Below, piece after piece: positions 54,119 to 62,828 of a stretch of DNA of 64,000 nucleotides. The translations under genes were made by a program, and so were the position numbers. How positions within the stretch are numbered: position 1 is the stretch's first letter; each line of letters starts with the position of its first letter. This stretch comes from Lachnospiraceae bacterium. Its GTDB lineage: Bacteria > Bacillota > Clostridia > Lachnospirales > Lachnospiraceae. The notes under the pieces were generated by a model that saw nothing but the letters and a program-made list of their open reading frames with translations, ran no database searches and was not told the DNA's origin. The DNA lies in contig JAFSTN010000018.1 of the NCBI GenBank assembly GCA_017450485.1, positions 1 to 64,000 on the forward strand, written 5' to 3'.

Positions 54119-54997
54119 TTATTCGAGATTCTGTATCTGTTCACGTACCTTTTCTATATCTGTCTTCAGCTCTATAGCCCTGTCGGCAACCGCCAGATCG
54201 TTCGTCTTGGACAGTATCGTATTCGCTTCACGGTTCATCTCCTGGGCTATGAAATCCAGCTTCCGTCCGACCGCTCCGCCCTTGTTCAGTGTCTCTCTGG
54301 TGGCCTCGATGTGACTGCGAAGTCTGACGAGTTCTTCATCAACGCAGATCTTATCGGCATAAAGTGTGACCTCCATGAGAAGTCTGGATTCGTTGACCGA
54401 AGCATCTCCGAGCAGGTCACGGACCTTTTCCTCAAGAGACTTCTTGAACTCGGCTACGATCTCCGGGCTGCGTCCGGTGATGAAGTCCACGTTGTCGAGC
54501 ATCGATGTGAGCTTATCCTCCAGATCCCTGCGCAGGTTCTCGCCCTCCGTGGTCCGTGTCTCCACAAACTTCTCGGCTGCTCCGTCCAAAGCCTGCCTGA
54601 GGATATTCCAAAGCTCCTCCTCGTCCTGATCGGCTTCGGCCATCGTGAACACATCGGGGCATCTGGAAAGGGTCGAGACCCTCACATCATTGTCGATCCC
54701 GAAATCCTCACTCATCTGGCGCATAAATCTTAGATACTCAGCCGCCAGCTCACGGTTGTATTCAACCATGCCCTCCGTCTCGGAATGATCCTCCCAGGTA
54801 ATGAATACGTCGACCTTGCCCCGCTCGATATAGCGCTTGAGCTCAGTTCTAATCGCCGAATCGAACTGTCCCAGTTTCTTCGGCATCTTGATGTTCAGAT
54901 CCAGATACCTGTGATTAACGGATCTGAGCTCGACGGTCACCTTGCGGTCACCGGAATGAAGCTCATACCGGCCGAAGCCGGTCATACTTCTAACCAT
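54119..54997 (-). CDS. YicC/YloC-type endoribonuclease
   Basis: The 292-residue protein opens VRSMTGFGRYE and contains VELRSVNHRYLDLNIKMP, both diagnostic of the YicC family. The C-terminal DUF1732 part reads KLDFIAQEMNREANTILSK near 250-270. Known: YicC-type proteins are endoribonucleases. GGAGGGGA lies 11 bases ahead of the ATG. It is first in the yicC-gmk-rpoZ-rimO-pgsA-pncC series; the remA gene often found between yicC and gmk is absent. Confidence 0.95.
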   Translation of the reverse strand: MVRSMTGFGRYELHSGDRKVTVELRSVNHRYLDLNIKMPKKLGQFDSAIRTELKRYIERGKVDVFITWEDHSETEGMVEYNRELAAEYLRFMRQMSEDFGIDNDVRVSTLSRCPDVFTMAEADQDEEELWNILRQALDGAAEKFVETRTTEGENLRRDLEDKLTSMLDNVDFITGRSPEIVAEFKKSLEEKVRDLLGDASVNESRLLMEVTLYADKICVDEELVRLRSHIEATRETLNKGGAVGRKLDFIAQEMNREANTILSKTNDLAVADRAIELKTDIEKVREQIQNLE

Positions 54998-55097
54998 TAG
55001 AAATGTAATCCCCTCCAGAATATAATGCGATCATGATGATCAATAAATGATTATATCAAATCACCGTACTTTAAGCAAACTCTATTGATTTAATGTA

Positions 55098-55125
55098 TTG
55101 ACTTAAGCCCGCACAGTGATAAAAT
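55098..55125 (+). promoter_or_regulatory. Promoter of MATE gene; near-leaderless transcript predicted
   Basis: TTGACT (55098-55103) and TAAAAT (55120-55125) are 16 bases apart. The ATG at 55136 is only ten bases beyond the -10 box and no Shine-Dalgarno sequence precedes it, so the mRNA leader would be about 3-5 bases. Confidence 0.55.
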
Positions 55126-55135
55126 CAATATCACT

Positions 55136-56518
55136 ATGCTGAAGAATAAATACATAGGCGATAAAGCCTTCTACAAAACGGTACTCGGCATTGCGGTACC
55201 CATAATGATCCAGAATGCGATATCCAATTTCGTCGGTCTGCTCGACAATCTGATGATAGGACGGGTCGGCACCAACGCACTCTCAGGTGTTGCCATTGCG
55301 AACCAGCTCATATTCATATATTATCTGCTGGTCTTCGGTGCTGCGGCCGGCATCGGTATATTCACCGCGCAGTATCACGGTGTCAGGGATAACGACGGTA
55401 TCCGATATACATTCCGCACGAAGCTGATAGTGAACTCGATCATCACGGCTCTGTCGATCGCCATACTGATGGTATTCAGTGCTCCGCTCATATCACTCTA
55501 TCTGCGTGGCGAAGGATCGGCCGCTGATGTCGCCGATACTCTCCGCATCGGTCAGAGTTATATGCGTATCATGCTCATAGGTCTCATACCCATGGCATGG
55601 ACACAGGCCTATGCCGGCACACTGCGTGAGACCGGTGAGACCAAGGTCCCGATGTTCGCATCTTTTGCGGCTGTATTCATCAACCTGATCGGCAACTATA
55701 TCCTGATCTACGGTCACCTCGGTCTGCCTGCGATGGGTGCTTCGGGCGCGGCTCTTGCGACCGTCATCTCGAGGTTCATAGAGCTCGCGATCCTGATGAT
55801 ATACACAGGCACGCACGCAGATGCACATCCTTTCATCAGAGGTGCATTTAAGAACTTCCGCATTCCGGGGAATCTGATATCCAAGTTCATGATCAAATCC
55901 ATCCCTCTCATGATCAATGAGGGACTGTGGTCAGGCGGCATGGCTGTGCTCAACCAGTGTTACTCATACAGATCACTCAGTGCCGTAGCTTCCATCAATA
56001 TACAGAACACGCTGTATAACCTGATGGGTGTCGCTTTCCTGACAATGGGTGATGCAGTCGGCATACTCGTAGGTCAGATACTCGGTACGGGCGATATGGA
56101 CAAAGCAAAAGACCATGCGCGTAAGCTCACAGCCTTTACGGTATTCTGCGGTCTGATATTCGGACTGGGAATGATCGGAGTCAGTCCATTCTTCCCCCTG
56201 CTCTATAATACGACTGATGAGATCAGGCATATGGCAGCGAGATTCATCATGATCTCGGGTATCCTGATGCCGCTCAATGCTTACTGTCACGCGACATATT
56301 TCATCATACGTGCAGGCGGACGAACAGGTATCACGATGATATTCGACTCCTGCTTCGTATGGCTCATCTCCGTGCCGTTTGCATACTACTTAAGCAGATT
56401 CACCTCTATCGATGTGACCACGATGTTCATCGCCATATCGAGCCTGGAGCTGATCAAATGCTTCATAGGCGGCTTCATGGTGAAAAAGGGTATCTGGGCC
56501 CGGAACATCATAGCCTGA
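55136..56518 (+). CDS. MATE family efflux transporter
   Basis: The 460-residue membrane protein has about 12 hydrophobic helices. The MATE halves are recognised by AVPIMIQNAISNFVGLLDNLMIGRVGTNALSGVA (about 16-50) and the matching second-half PLMINEGLWSGGMAVLNQCYS near 262. Such carriers export cationic drugs or metabolites using an ion gradient. The substrate is unknown. It is a single plus-strand gene, convergent with rqcH. Confidence 0.94.
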   Translation: MLKNKYIGDKAFYKTVLGIAVPIMIQNAISNFVGLLDNLMIGRVGTNALSGVAIANQLIFIYYLLVFGAAAGIGIFTAQYHGVRDNDGIRYTFRTKLIVNSIITALSIAILMVFSAPLISLYLRGEGSAADVADTLRIGQSYMRIMLIGLIPMAWTQAYAGTLRETGETKVPMFASFAAVFINLIGNYILIYGHLGLPAMGASGAALATVISRFIELAILMIYTGTHADAHPFIRGAFKNFRIPGNLISKFMIKSIPLMINEGLWSGGMAVLNQCYSYRSLSAVASINIQNTLYNLMGVAFLTMGDAVGILVGQILGTGDMDKAKDHARKLTAFTVFCGLIFGLGMIGVSPFFPLLYNTTDEIRHMAARFIMISGILMPLNAYCHATYFIIRAGGRTGITMIFDSCFVWLISVPFAYYLSRFTSIDVTTMFIAISSLELIKCFIGGFMVKKGIWARNIIA

Positions 56519-56554
56519 CCTGGGCCGTCTTCCGGCTTCCACAGCATGCCGGGC

Positions 56555-58294
56555 TCACTGATCGACCGGTGTAAGCTCGCTTATCCCGGGTGCTATTGCC
56601 ATCGAATAGTTGGTATAGTACACCACGAATCCCGGCTTGGCGCCGGCGGGTTTCTTTACCTCACGTCTCTGCACATAATCTATCTCTACTTTATCCTGTG
56701 CCGATCCCTTGCAGTAATATGCCGCGGCAGCTGCTGCAAGCTCGAATACATGATCGGGGACCTCGCGTCCCTCGGTCTTGAGTATCACATGAGACCCCGG
56801 TATCTTCTTGGCGTGGAACCACCAGTCCCCTCCGTTAGCCACCTTAAAAGTCAGTTCATCATTCTGTATATTGTTCTTACCGACATAGATATGGAATCCG
56901 TCGCTTGTAACATAGTGAAAGGGTTTGCTAAGGATCCTGACCTTTTTCGCCGAACTCTTGCGTCTGATCAGTCCGCTCTCTATCAGTTCTTCCCTGATCT
57001 GTATCAGATCATCTTCACTGCGGGCGATATCGAGTGCATTAAGAACGCTCTCCAGATGTTCGATCTCCATAGACACTTCCACTGTCAATGCGGACAGAGC
57101 CTCATATGTCCTTTTCAGCTTGTTATATCTGTCATAATACTTCCGTGCATTCTGGGATGAGTTGAGTGTTTCATCGAGAGGGATCGTCTCCTCTTCACCC
57201 GTGTAGTAATTGAGGATGGTGATCGACTTATCTCCGGGTTTGGCACTGTATCCGTATGCATTCAGCAGCTCGCCCCATACCTTATATTTGTCTTTTTTCT
57301 CCGTGTCCTTCATCTGCTTAACCTGCAGATCGTATTTCCTGACATTGCGCTCGAGTGCGGTCGTCACTATATGTCGCAGATCGGATGATCTCTGACGTAT
57401 ATTGATATATGTGTTCTTCTCGGCGTAATAGTCCTGAAGCAGACGACTGATCGAATCATAGTGTCTGACCTCGCTGCCCTCATAAGAAGTCATATGCAGA
57501 GCGCAATACTCTGTCGGAGCCTCATGGTCATATATGATCTCCGGTGCAAAATCCCCGTTTTCGACTGCTTTGCTCATAGCATTTATCGAGTTATGTAAAC
57601 TACCGATCTGATCCCCATTTAAAAGATTACACCCCAGATCCGAATCGATCCCGGATGCATAACACAGTTCCTGTGCGTACTGAGGACTGATGCCGGTAAG
57701 TGACGTATACAACGCTTTATACAGAGGCATGGCTTTGGATGCAAATGTGCTCTGCAGTTCTTCACGGGTCACATTCAGGGGATCCGCTTTTTCCACCGTC
57801 TCCGGCAGAAAGTAATCCTTGCCGGGGAGGACTTCACGAACCGAGCTGACAGCCGCCGATATATGCTTGATACTGTCGATGATCATTCCTTTCTCATCTG
57901 TGAAAATAATGTTGCTGTGCTTGCCCATGATCTCTATGATCAGACGCTTCCTGCACAGATCACCCATCTCATCGCGGTGCTCCATATCGATATGCAGCAC
58001 CCTCTCGAGTCCGGGCTGTGTGATACTTAATATCCGCGCACTGCTCAGATGCTTACGCAGCAGCATACAGAAAGCCGGCGCAGTCGCAGGCGCCGGTTTG
58101 TTGGTATCAGTCAGATATACGAGCGGCAAAGTTGCCGACGCGCTGATGAGCAGCCTCTCCTGACCCGATCCGGTCTTGATCGTGAGCATCAGTTCATCCG
58201 GCTCGGGCTGCGATATCTTGCTGATGCGCCCGTCCGCCAGAGTATTATTCAGTTCGTGGCGAAGCGCCGCCACAGTCAGTCCGTCAAATGCCAT
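56555..58294 (-). CDS. rqcH: Ribosome quality-control protein RqcH (NFACT family)
   Basis: The 579-residue protein is the bacterial Rqc2 relative, which adds alanine tails to peptides stuck on 50S subunits. The NFACT-N domain begins MAFDGLTVAALRHELNNTL and includes GKHSNIIFTD. Coiled-coil segments lie near 290-440. The C-terminal NFACT-R domain has FHYVTSDGFHIYVGKNNIQND (about 455-475), DWWFHAKKIPGSHVIL and YVQRREVKKPAGAKPG. It complements the tmRNA rescue route encoded 25 kb away. It follows the flippase gene by 17 bases. Confidence 0.96.
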   Translation of the reverse strand: MAFDGLTVAALRHELNNTLADGRISKISQPEPDELMLTIKTGSGQERLLISASATLPLVYLTDTNKPAPATAPAFCMLLRKHLSSARILSITQPGLERVLHIDMEHRDEMGDLCRKRLIIEIMGKHSNIIFTDEKGMIIDSIKHISAAVSSVREVLPGKDYFLPETVEKADPLNVTREELQSTFASKAMPLYKALYTSLTGISPQYAQELCYASGIDSDLGCNLLNGDQIGSLHNSINAMSKAVENGDFAPEIIYDHEAPTEYCALHMTSYEGSEVRHYDSISRLLQDYYAEKNTYINIRQRSSDLRHIVTTALERNVRKYDLQVKQMKDTEKKDKYKVWGELLNAYGYSAKPGDKSITILNYYTGEEETIPLDETLNSSQNARKYYDRYNKLKRTYEALSALTVEVSMEIEHLESVLNALDIARSEDDLIQIREELIESGLIRRKSSAKKVRILSKPFHYVTSDGFHIYVGKNNIQNDELTFKVANGGDWWFHAKKIPGSHVILKTEGREVPDHVFELAAAAAAYYCKGSAQDKVEIDYVQRREVKKPAGAKPGFVVYYTNYSMAIAPGISELTPVDQ

Positions 58295-58311
58295 TTCACC
58301 CTGCGATCATA

Positions 58312-60060
58312 TCAATCCGATTCCCCGTCCGGATCCGTGTCCCGCCCCCGGGCGGATCTTCTGTCTGACTTCCGTGCGGAGCGCATCCTGTCTATACGCT
58401 TTATGATCTTAAACCTTTCATCATCTGTGACCAGATGCATTCTCTTTAGCCGGTTGTATATCGCTGCGCCTCTCGCGGTATTGGTCATCTCCTCTTCGCT
58501 GATCGCTCCGGACTGGACCACCGTGATCATATAGAAGACTACCGCCACTCCGACGGCAACAGCGAGACTTATGATATTGCTGTCGGAAACCATGTATATA
58601 AGATTATATATCAGCCTCGCCAGGCCGCCCATGAAAAGTGAGCAGATCGCGGGCAGCAGATATGTGTCCACGCTCTCCTGCTGGTACTTCATGGTCTTGC
58701 GCAGCGAGATCGCGTTCAATATGCACACCAAAAGGGCAAAAACTATATCAGCTATAACTATCGCATATATGCCCATTCGAGTCTGAGATAACAATATCCA
58801 CAGCACAGCCGACTGTGCCACAAGCGCGATCGCCGCATGAGTTACGGGCTTGTGAACCTGTCCGATGCTCTGCAGCACCCCGTTGGTAATGGTTGATATG
58901 CAATAGAAAATGATCGTAACGGACAGTGCCATCAGCAGCCTGCTTGCCATCACGAGTGATGATCTCTGTGGGAAGAGCAGGTTTACTATCGGTCTTGCAA
59001 GAAAAAGGAAACCAAACACACACGGTATCGCCACCAGCATGGTCACTTTGATGGCACGCCCCACTTTTCTTCTGGCATCCTTATAGTCTTTCAATGCCCA
59101 TGCACCGGCTATAGTCGGAATGATGGCACTGGACATTGCGGATGCCAGAGCCACCGGAACATTGCGGAGCACGACGGCCTTTCCGGAGTATATACCGTAT
59201 TGCATGGAAACCTGAGACTGCGAAAGCCGGGTAAGCATGGTCTTCGCATATATAGTCTGGTTGATCGCGGTCGAACAGTTATAGATAAAGGTGCTCAGAA
59301 TAAAAGGTGTAACGATGAGCAGGATGTCTTTGGCTATGTTTCCGTACGATTCGATATCCGTGGTCTTATCCGCCGCATATCTGGCCATTATCTTGCTTCT
59401 GTTGTACAGATACACACCGCCCACAAAAAGCAATGCTATAAGCACACCGCTTCCGGTACCGATAGCCGATCCGGATGCACCTCTCACAGCCTTGGTAGTC
59501 TCATCGATATCTATACCGCCGGCCATGCGTATAAACAGCAGCGCTGCTCCTATGCTGACACCGGCATTGATGATCTGCTCAAGTATCTGTGATATGGATG
59601 TTGGGACCATGGATCTGTGTGCCTGGAAAAACCCTCTGAACACACCCAGGAAACCCGACAGAAGTATGGTCGGTGCAAATATCCTGAGTACCGGAACAGC
59701 ATTATCCACAACAAGCATACCTGCTGCCACGTACGCAAACGTCGCAGCGATACCACCCACTATCGTTACATAGACCAGTGCACATCTGAATATGCGCTGG
59801 GCATTCCTGTACTCCTTCAGAGCCAGTCTCTGCGACATGATCTTGGAGATCGCAGATGGAATAGAATATGAACTTATAAGCAGGATATTCGTATAGATGT
59901 TATACGCAAAAGAATAATAACCGTTACCTTCATCACCGATGACCGCCGTCAGGGGTGCTCTGTACAGAAGTCCGATTATACGCACAACTATACCGGCTAT
60001 AGCCAGTATCCCCGCCTGCATTATGAAGTTGCTGTGATACTCTCCGTTACTGTGCTTCAT
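58312..60060 (-). CDS. SpoVB/MurJ-type polysaccharide flippase
   Basis: This membrane protein of about 582 residues, with 12-14 hydrophobic helices, belongs to the MOP flippase superfamily. It starts with the family segment FIMQAGILAIAGIVVRIIGLLYRAPLTAVIGDEGNGYY. I choose ATG 60060, 14 bases inside the DUF2130 gene, with GAGGTG upstream. The C-terminal tail is rich in Arg and Asp. The SpoVB/YtgP branch is the best guess, moving lipid-linked cell-wall or polysaccharide precursors. Confidence 0.88.
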   Translation of the reverse strand: MKHSNGEYHSNFIMQAGILAIAGIVVRIIGLLYRAPLTAVIGDEGNGYYSFAYNIYTNILLISSYSIPSAISKIMSQRLALKEYRNAQRIFRCALVYVTIVGGIAATFAYVAAGMLVVDNAVPVLRIFAPTILLSGFLGVFRGFFQAHRSMVPTSISQILEQIINAGVSIGAALLFIRMAGGIDIDETTKAVRGASGSAIGTGSGVLIALLFVGGVYLYNRSKIMARYAADKTTDIESYGNIAKDILLIVTPFILSTFIYNCSTAINQTIYAKTMLTRLSQSQVSMQYGIYSGKAVVLRNVPVALASAMSSAIIPTIAGAWALKDYKDARRKVGRAIKVTMLVAIPCVFGFLFLARPIVNLLFPQRSSLVMASRLLMALSVTIIFYCISTITNGVLQSIGQVHKPVTHAAIALVAQSAVLWILLSQTRMGIYAIVIADIVFALLVCILNAISLRKTMKYQQESVDTYLLPAICSLFMGGLARLIYNLIYMVSDSNIISLAVAVGVAVVFYMITVVQSGAISEEEMTNTARGAAIYNRLKRMHLVTDDERFKIIKRIDRMRSARKSDRRSARGRDTDPDGESD

Positions 60061-61255
60061 CAGCACCTCGCAGCTCGTCAAACTTGGCACGCATGGTAGG
60101 ATTATCCCTGGTCAGTTTCTTAACGGTCACGTCCTCGACCTTGCCCGTGGCAATGCGAAGCTGTTTGTCTGACCCCAGCAGTTCGGCTTTCACCTTCTCC
60201 AAATGCTGAATGGTCTTATCTATCTCATCGATAGCCTTGTCGAAGTGTGAATGAGCCAGATCGTAATTTCTGGAAAAATCGTTCTTGAACTTCATCAGAC
60301 TGTCTTCAAAATTCGATATATCTATATCCTGGTTACGGACTTCCGCCAATTCCCGTTTATATGCAAGCGCGTTCATGGCTGCATTACGAAGCAGCGTGAT
60401 GATGGGAATAAAACACTGCGGACGCACAACATACATTTTGTCGTATCTGTATGAAACATCAACTATGCCGGCATTATAGAGCTCGCTGTCCGCCTCCAGA
60501 AGCGATACAAGCACCGCATACTCACACTTTTTCTCAGTCCTGTCCTTATCCAGCTCTTTGAAAAAATCCTCGTTCTTATGTTTGGTAGCGGTTTCATCCA
60601 TCTCATTCTTCATTTCGAACATGATGGATATGATCTCCACCCCGTTATCGTCAGCTTCACGAAAGATAAAGTCACCCTTTGATCCGGAAACGGCATCGTT
60701 ATCTTTTTCGAAATACGCATTGGGAAATGCTGTCATACGAATACGGTTAAACTCATCCTCACAATGTCTCTCCAGACTCTCGCCCACCATCTTGGTCGAC
60801 ATACGGGCTTTCAGATCCTTATAATATCCGATAAGATCATCCTTCGCCTTGAGCTCCAACCGGTTTTTCTCCCGCTCCTGCTGAAGTGAATTCTCAAGCT
60901 TGTGTTTCTCATCCTCTATCTTCTGTGTGGCTTCCAGAACAGCTATACGCTGCCTGTCGGTGCTGCCATCCAGCCGGGACTTAAGATCACGTATCCTGTT
61001 CTCGTTCTCCGACAGTTTATCTTTGAGATCGTTTATCTGATCCTCATATTCTTCCTTGGTCTTAAGACGCACATCATTAGCCTGCGCGGTGAGCTCCAGC
61101 GCATGCTCTTTGCTCATATGCTCCTTTACTTCTGCCAGCCGTTCATTTATCTCTCTGTCGAATTCGCTCTGCCTGACCTGGGATATGATAGAAGCAAGTT
61201 CCGTATCATCTACGGTAAACACTGTCCCGCAATGCGGACATTTCAATTCGGACAT
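60047..61255 (-). CDS. DUF2130 protein with zinc ribbon, coiled coil and nuclease-like core
   Basis: The 402-residue cytoplasmic protein has a CPHCG knuckle at the N-terminus (residues 5-9), a coiled coil (about 30-155), then the DUF2130 core with GESLERHCEDEFNRI (about 160), SGSKGDFIFRE (about 190) and IMFEMKNEMD (about 210). The spacing of Glu, GD and ExK is like that of PD-(D/E)XK nucleases (inference). A second helical region follows 300. Function is unknown; RmuC-like roles have been suggested for similar architectures. It overlaps the flippase gene. Confidence 0.88.
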   Translation of the reverse strand: MSELKCPHCGTVFTVDDTELASIISQVRQSEFDREINERLAEVKEHMSKEHALELTAQANDVRLKTKEEYEDQINDLKDKLSENENRIRDLKSRLDGSTDRQRIAVLEATQKIEDEKHKLENSLQQEREKNRLELKAKDDLIGYYKDLKARMSTKMVGESLERHCEDEFNRIRMTAFPNAYFEKDNDAVSGSKGDFIFREADDNGVEIISIMFEMKNEMDETATKHKNEDFFKELDKDRTEKKCEYAVLVSLLEADSELYNAGIVDVSYRYDKMYVVRPQCFIPIITLLRNAAMNALAYKRELAEVRNQDIDISNFEDSLMKFKNDFSRNYDLAHSHFDKAIDEIDKTIQHLEKVKAELLGSDKQLRIATGKVEDVTVKKLTRDNPTMRAKFDELRGADEAQ

Positions 61256-61266
61256 ATACCTTCCTC

Positions 61267-61611
61267 TTATCTGTTACGTCTGGGATGGTTCGGAAGTATC
61301 ACAGAAGCCAGATGCCATATCTTCACTTCGTTGCCTTCCATACGGATCAGACCTTTGTCTATACCATCCTGAAGCCCCAGTTCGCCTCTTGTCAGAGCAA
61401 CAACGGTATCGGCGGACATCGTAAGCATACCGTCTCTGTCATAATAATCATAGGGTTCCACGCAGACCGCCCTCTGAGCCACTTCAATGTAGAAGCTGCC
61501 GGCACCCTCACCTACTATATTTACCTGGATGGCGATATGCTCAAATATATGTCTTGCATCGGCGTTCTCGTATGCCTCACGCGCGATATATACTACATCT
61601 TCGTATTTCAT
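61267..61611 (-). CDS. SCP2 sterol-carrier-like domain protein
   Basis: The 114-residue protein reads as one SCP2 domain: IQVNIVGEGAGSFYIEVAQRAVCVEP as the beta sheet start, then MLTMSADTVVALTRGELGLQDGIDKGLIRMEGNEVKI, typical of the family helix and last strand. Bacterial SCP2 proteins bind lipid-like ligands; the ligand here is unknown. It lies 11 bases ahead of the DUF2130 gene. Confidence 0.85.
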   Translation of the reverse strand: MKYEDVVYIAREAYENADARHIFEHIAIQVNIVGEGAGSFYIEVAQRAVCVEPYDYYDRDGMLTMSADTVVALTRGELGLQDGIDKGLIRMEGNEVKIWHLASVILPNHPRRNR

Positions 61612-61625
61612 GTGCCTCCTCTCTC

Positions 61626-62828
61626 CTATGAGTCCGTATCATCGATAGTAATGATATCTGTGAGTATATAATGGAAAAGCGGGTATGATGTATGCTCGTT
61701 CTCTACATACCCATTCCGCAGATCTATCGTATCAGTCGGATCATCGGGATCTACTCCAATGAAATTACCCTTGAAAACAGAGTCGGTGTTGCCGCGTCTA
61801 AACATATCAACGGCATTGTTCATGGCTTTCTCGGTACCGGCAGCAGCGATATGCGGGTTCAGATCCTCAATCGCCACCCAGCCGTATTCAAATCCGGCGG
61901 AAACATCCGTCCCATGGATATGTCCTGTCATGTTGGACTCTATATCACGATTCCTCATGACCGCATCGACAGCTGCAAGTATATAGGGATCCCAGCATAT
62001 CCTGGAGGTCACGAGTGAGGTGCCGGGAGCAACCTCCGACATACTCTGATTATAACCCACGAAATACACAACTCCCGTTTCGGAGGCTTCCTCACATGCG
62101 ATGGCCGGTCCTATCGTATCGGTATGCTGTGAAATGATAACACAGCCATCATCTATGAGCTGCTTCGCAGCACTCTTCTCCTGAGGATAACTGCTCCATG
62201 TATGCGTATATCTCACATGCATCACTGTGCTGGGTACGATCGAACGGGCCCCGAGCAGAAAAGCCGTATATCCGGATATCACCTCCGATGTGGGGAAGGC
62301 TGCCACGAATCCGATCCTGGCCTGATCGGGAGTTATGATCCCTTCACCTATCATCTCCCTGATCTTCATACCTGCCGCGATACCGCTCACATATCTGCCC
62401 TGATAGGCTTCTCCCTTAAAGGTATGATAGTTCTCAGGTACGGTCTGATCACTCATATCCATGTATGAAGTCTGGCAGAACTGAATGTCCGGATACTCCG
62501 GAGCAAGTTCTCTTACCAGCCCACTGTAACCGTTGAAGAATATTATCTCGCATCCTCCCTCGGCCAATTCCCGTAGAGGTTCCTCCATCTCATCATCAAG
62601 TACGTTACTGCACGTACGGATATCCACGCGATCGCCGTACTTTTTGATAAGTGCGTCACTGGCCATAGAGAAATTATACGTATATGGTGTGCTTTCATCA
62701 TTGTCATATATAAATCCGACGGTCAGATGTTCTTTGCCTCCGGTGATATTCATCAGTCTGAAAAGGCCCAGAAATGCGGCAAGCATAGCCAGACAGGTCA
62801 GCATCGTTGTTATATATATCCGCTTCAT
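61626..62828 (-). CDS. Membrane-anchored BMP-family substrate-binding protein
   Basis: The 400-residue protein has an N-terminal hydrophobic helix (5-26) without a lipobox Cys, so it is likely held by an uncleaved anchor outside the cell. The rest matches the BMP/Med (basic membrane protein, nucleoside-binding) family: VGFIYDNDES, IIFFNGYSGLVRELAPEYPDIQFC, GRYVSGIAAGMKI, IGFVAAFPTSEVISGYTAFLLGARS and FVGYNQSMSEVAPG. No transporter genes are next to it. Instead it overlaps the HD-GYP receptor gene by four bases, suggesting it serves as a ligand sensor for that protein. Confidence 0.87.
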   Translation of the reverse strand: MKRIYITTMLTCLAMLAAFLGLFRLMNITGGKEHLTVGFIYDNDESTPYTYNFSMASDALIKKYGDRVDIRTCSNVLDDEMEEPLRELAEGGCEIIFFNGYSGLVRELAPEYPDIQFCQTSYMDMSDQTVPENYHTFKGEAYQGRYVSGIAAGMKIREMIGEGIITPDQARIGFVAAFPTSEVISGYTAFLLGARSIVPSTVMHVRYTHTWSSYPQEKSAAKQLIDDGCVIISQHTDTIGPAIACEEASETGVVYFVGYNQSMSEVAPGTSLVTSRICWDPYILAAVDAVMRNRDIESNMTGHIHGTDVSAGFEYGWVAIEDLNPHIAAAGTEKAMNNAVDMFRRGNTDSVFKGNFIGVDPDDPTDTIDLRNGYVENEHTSYPLFHYILTDIITIDDTDS

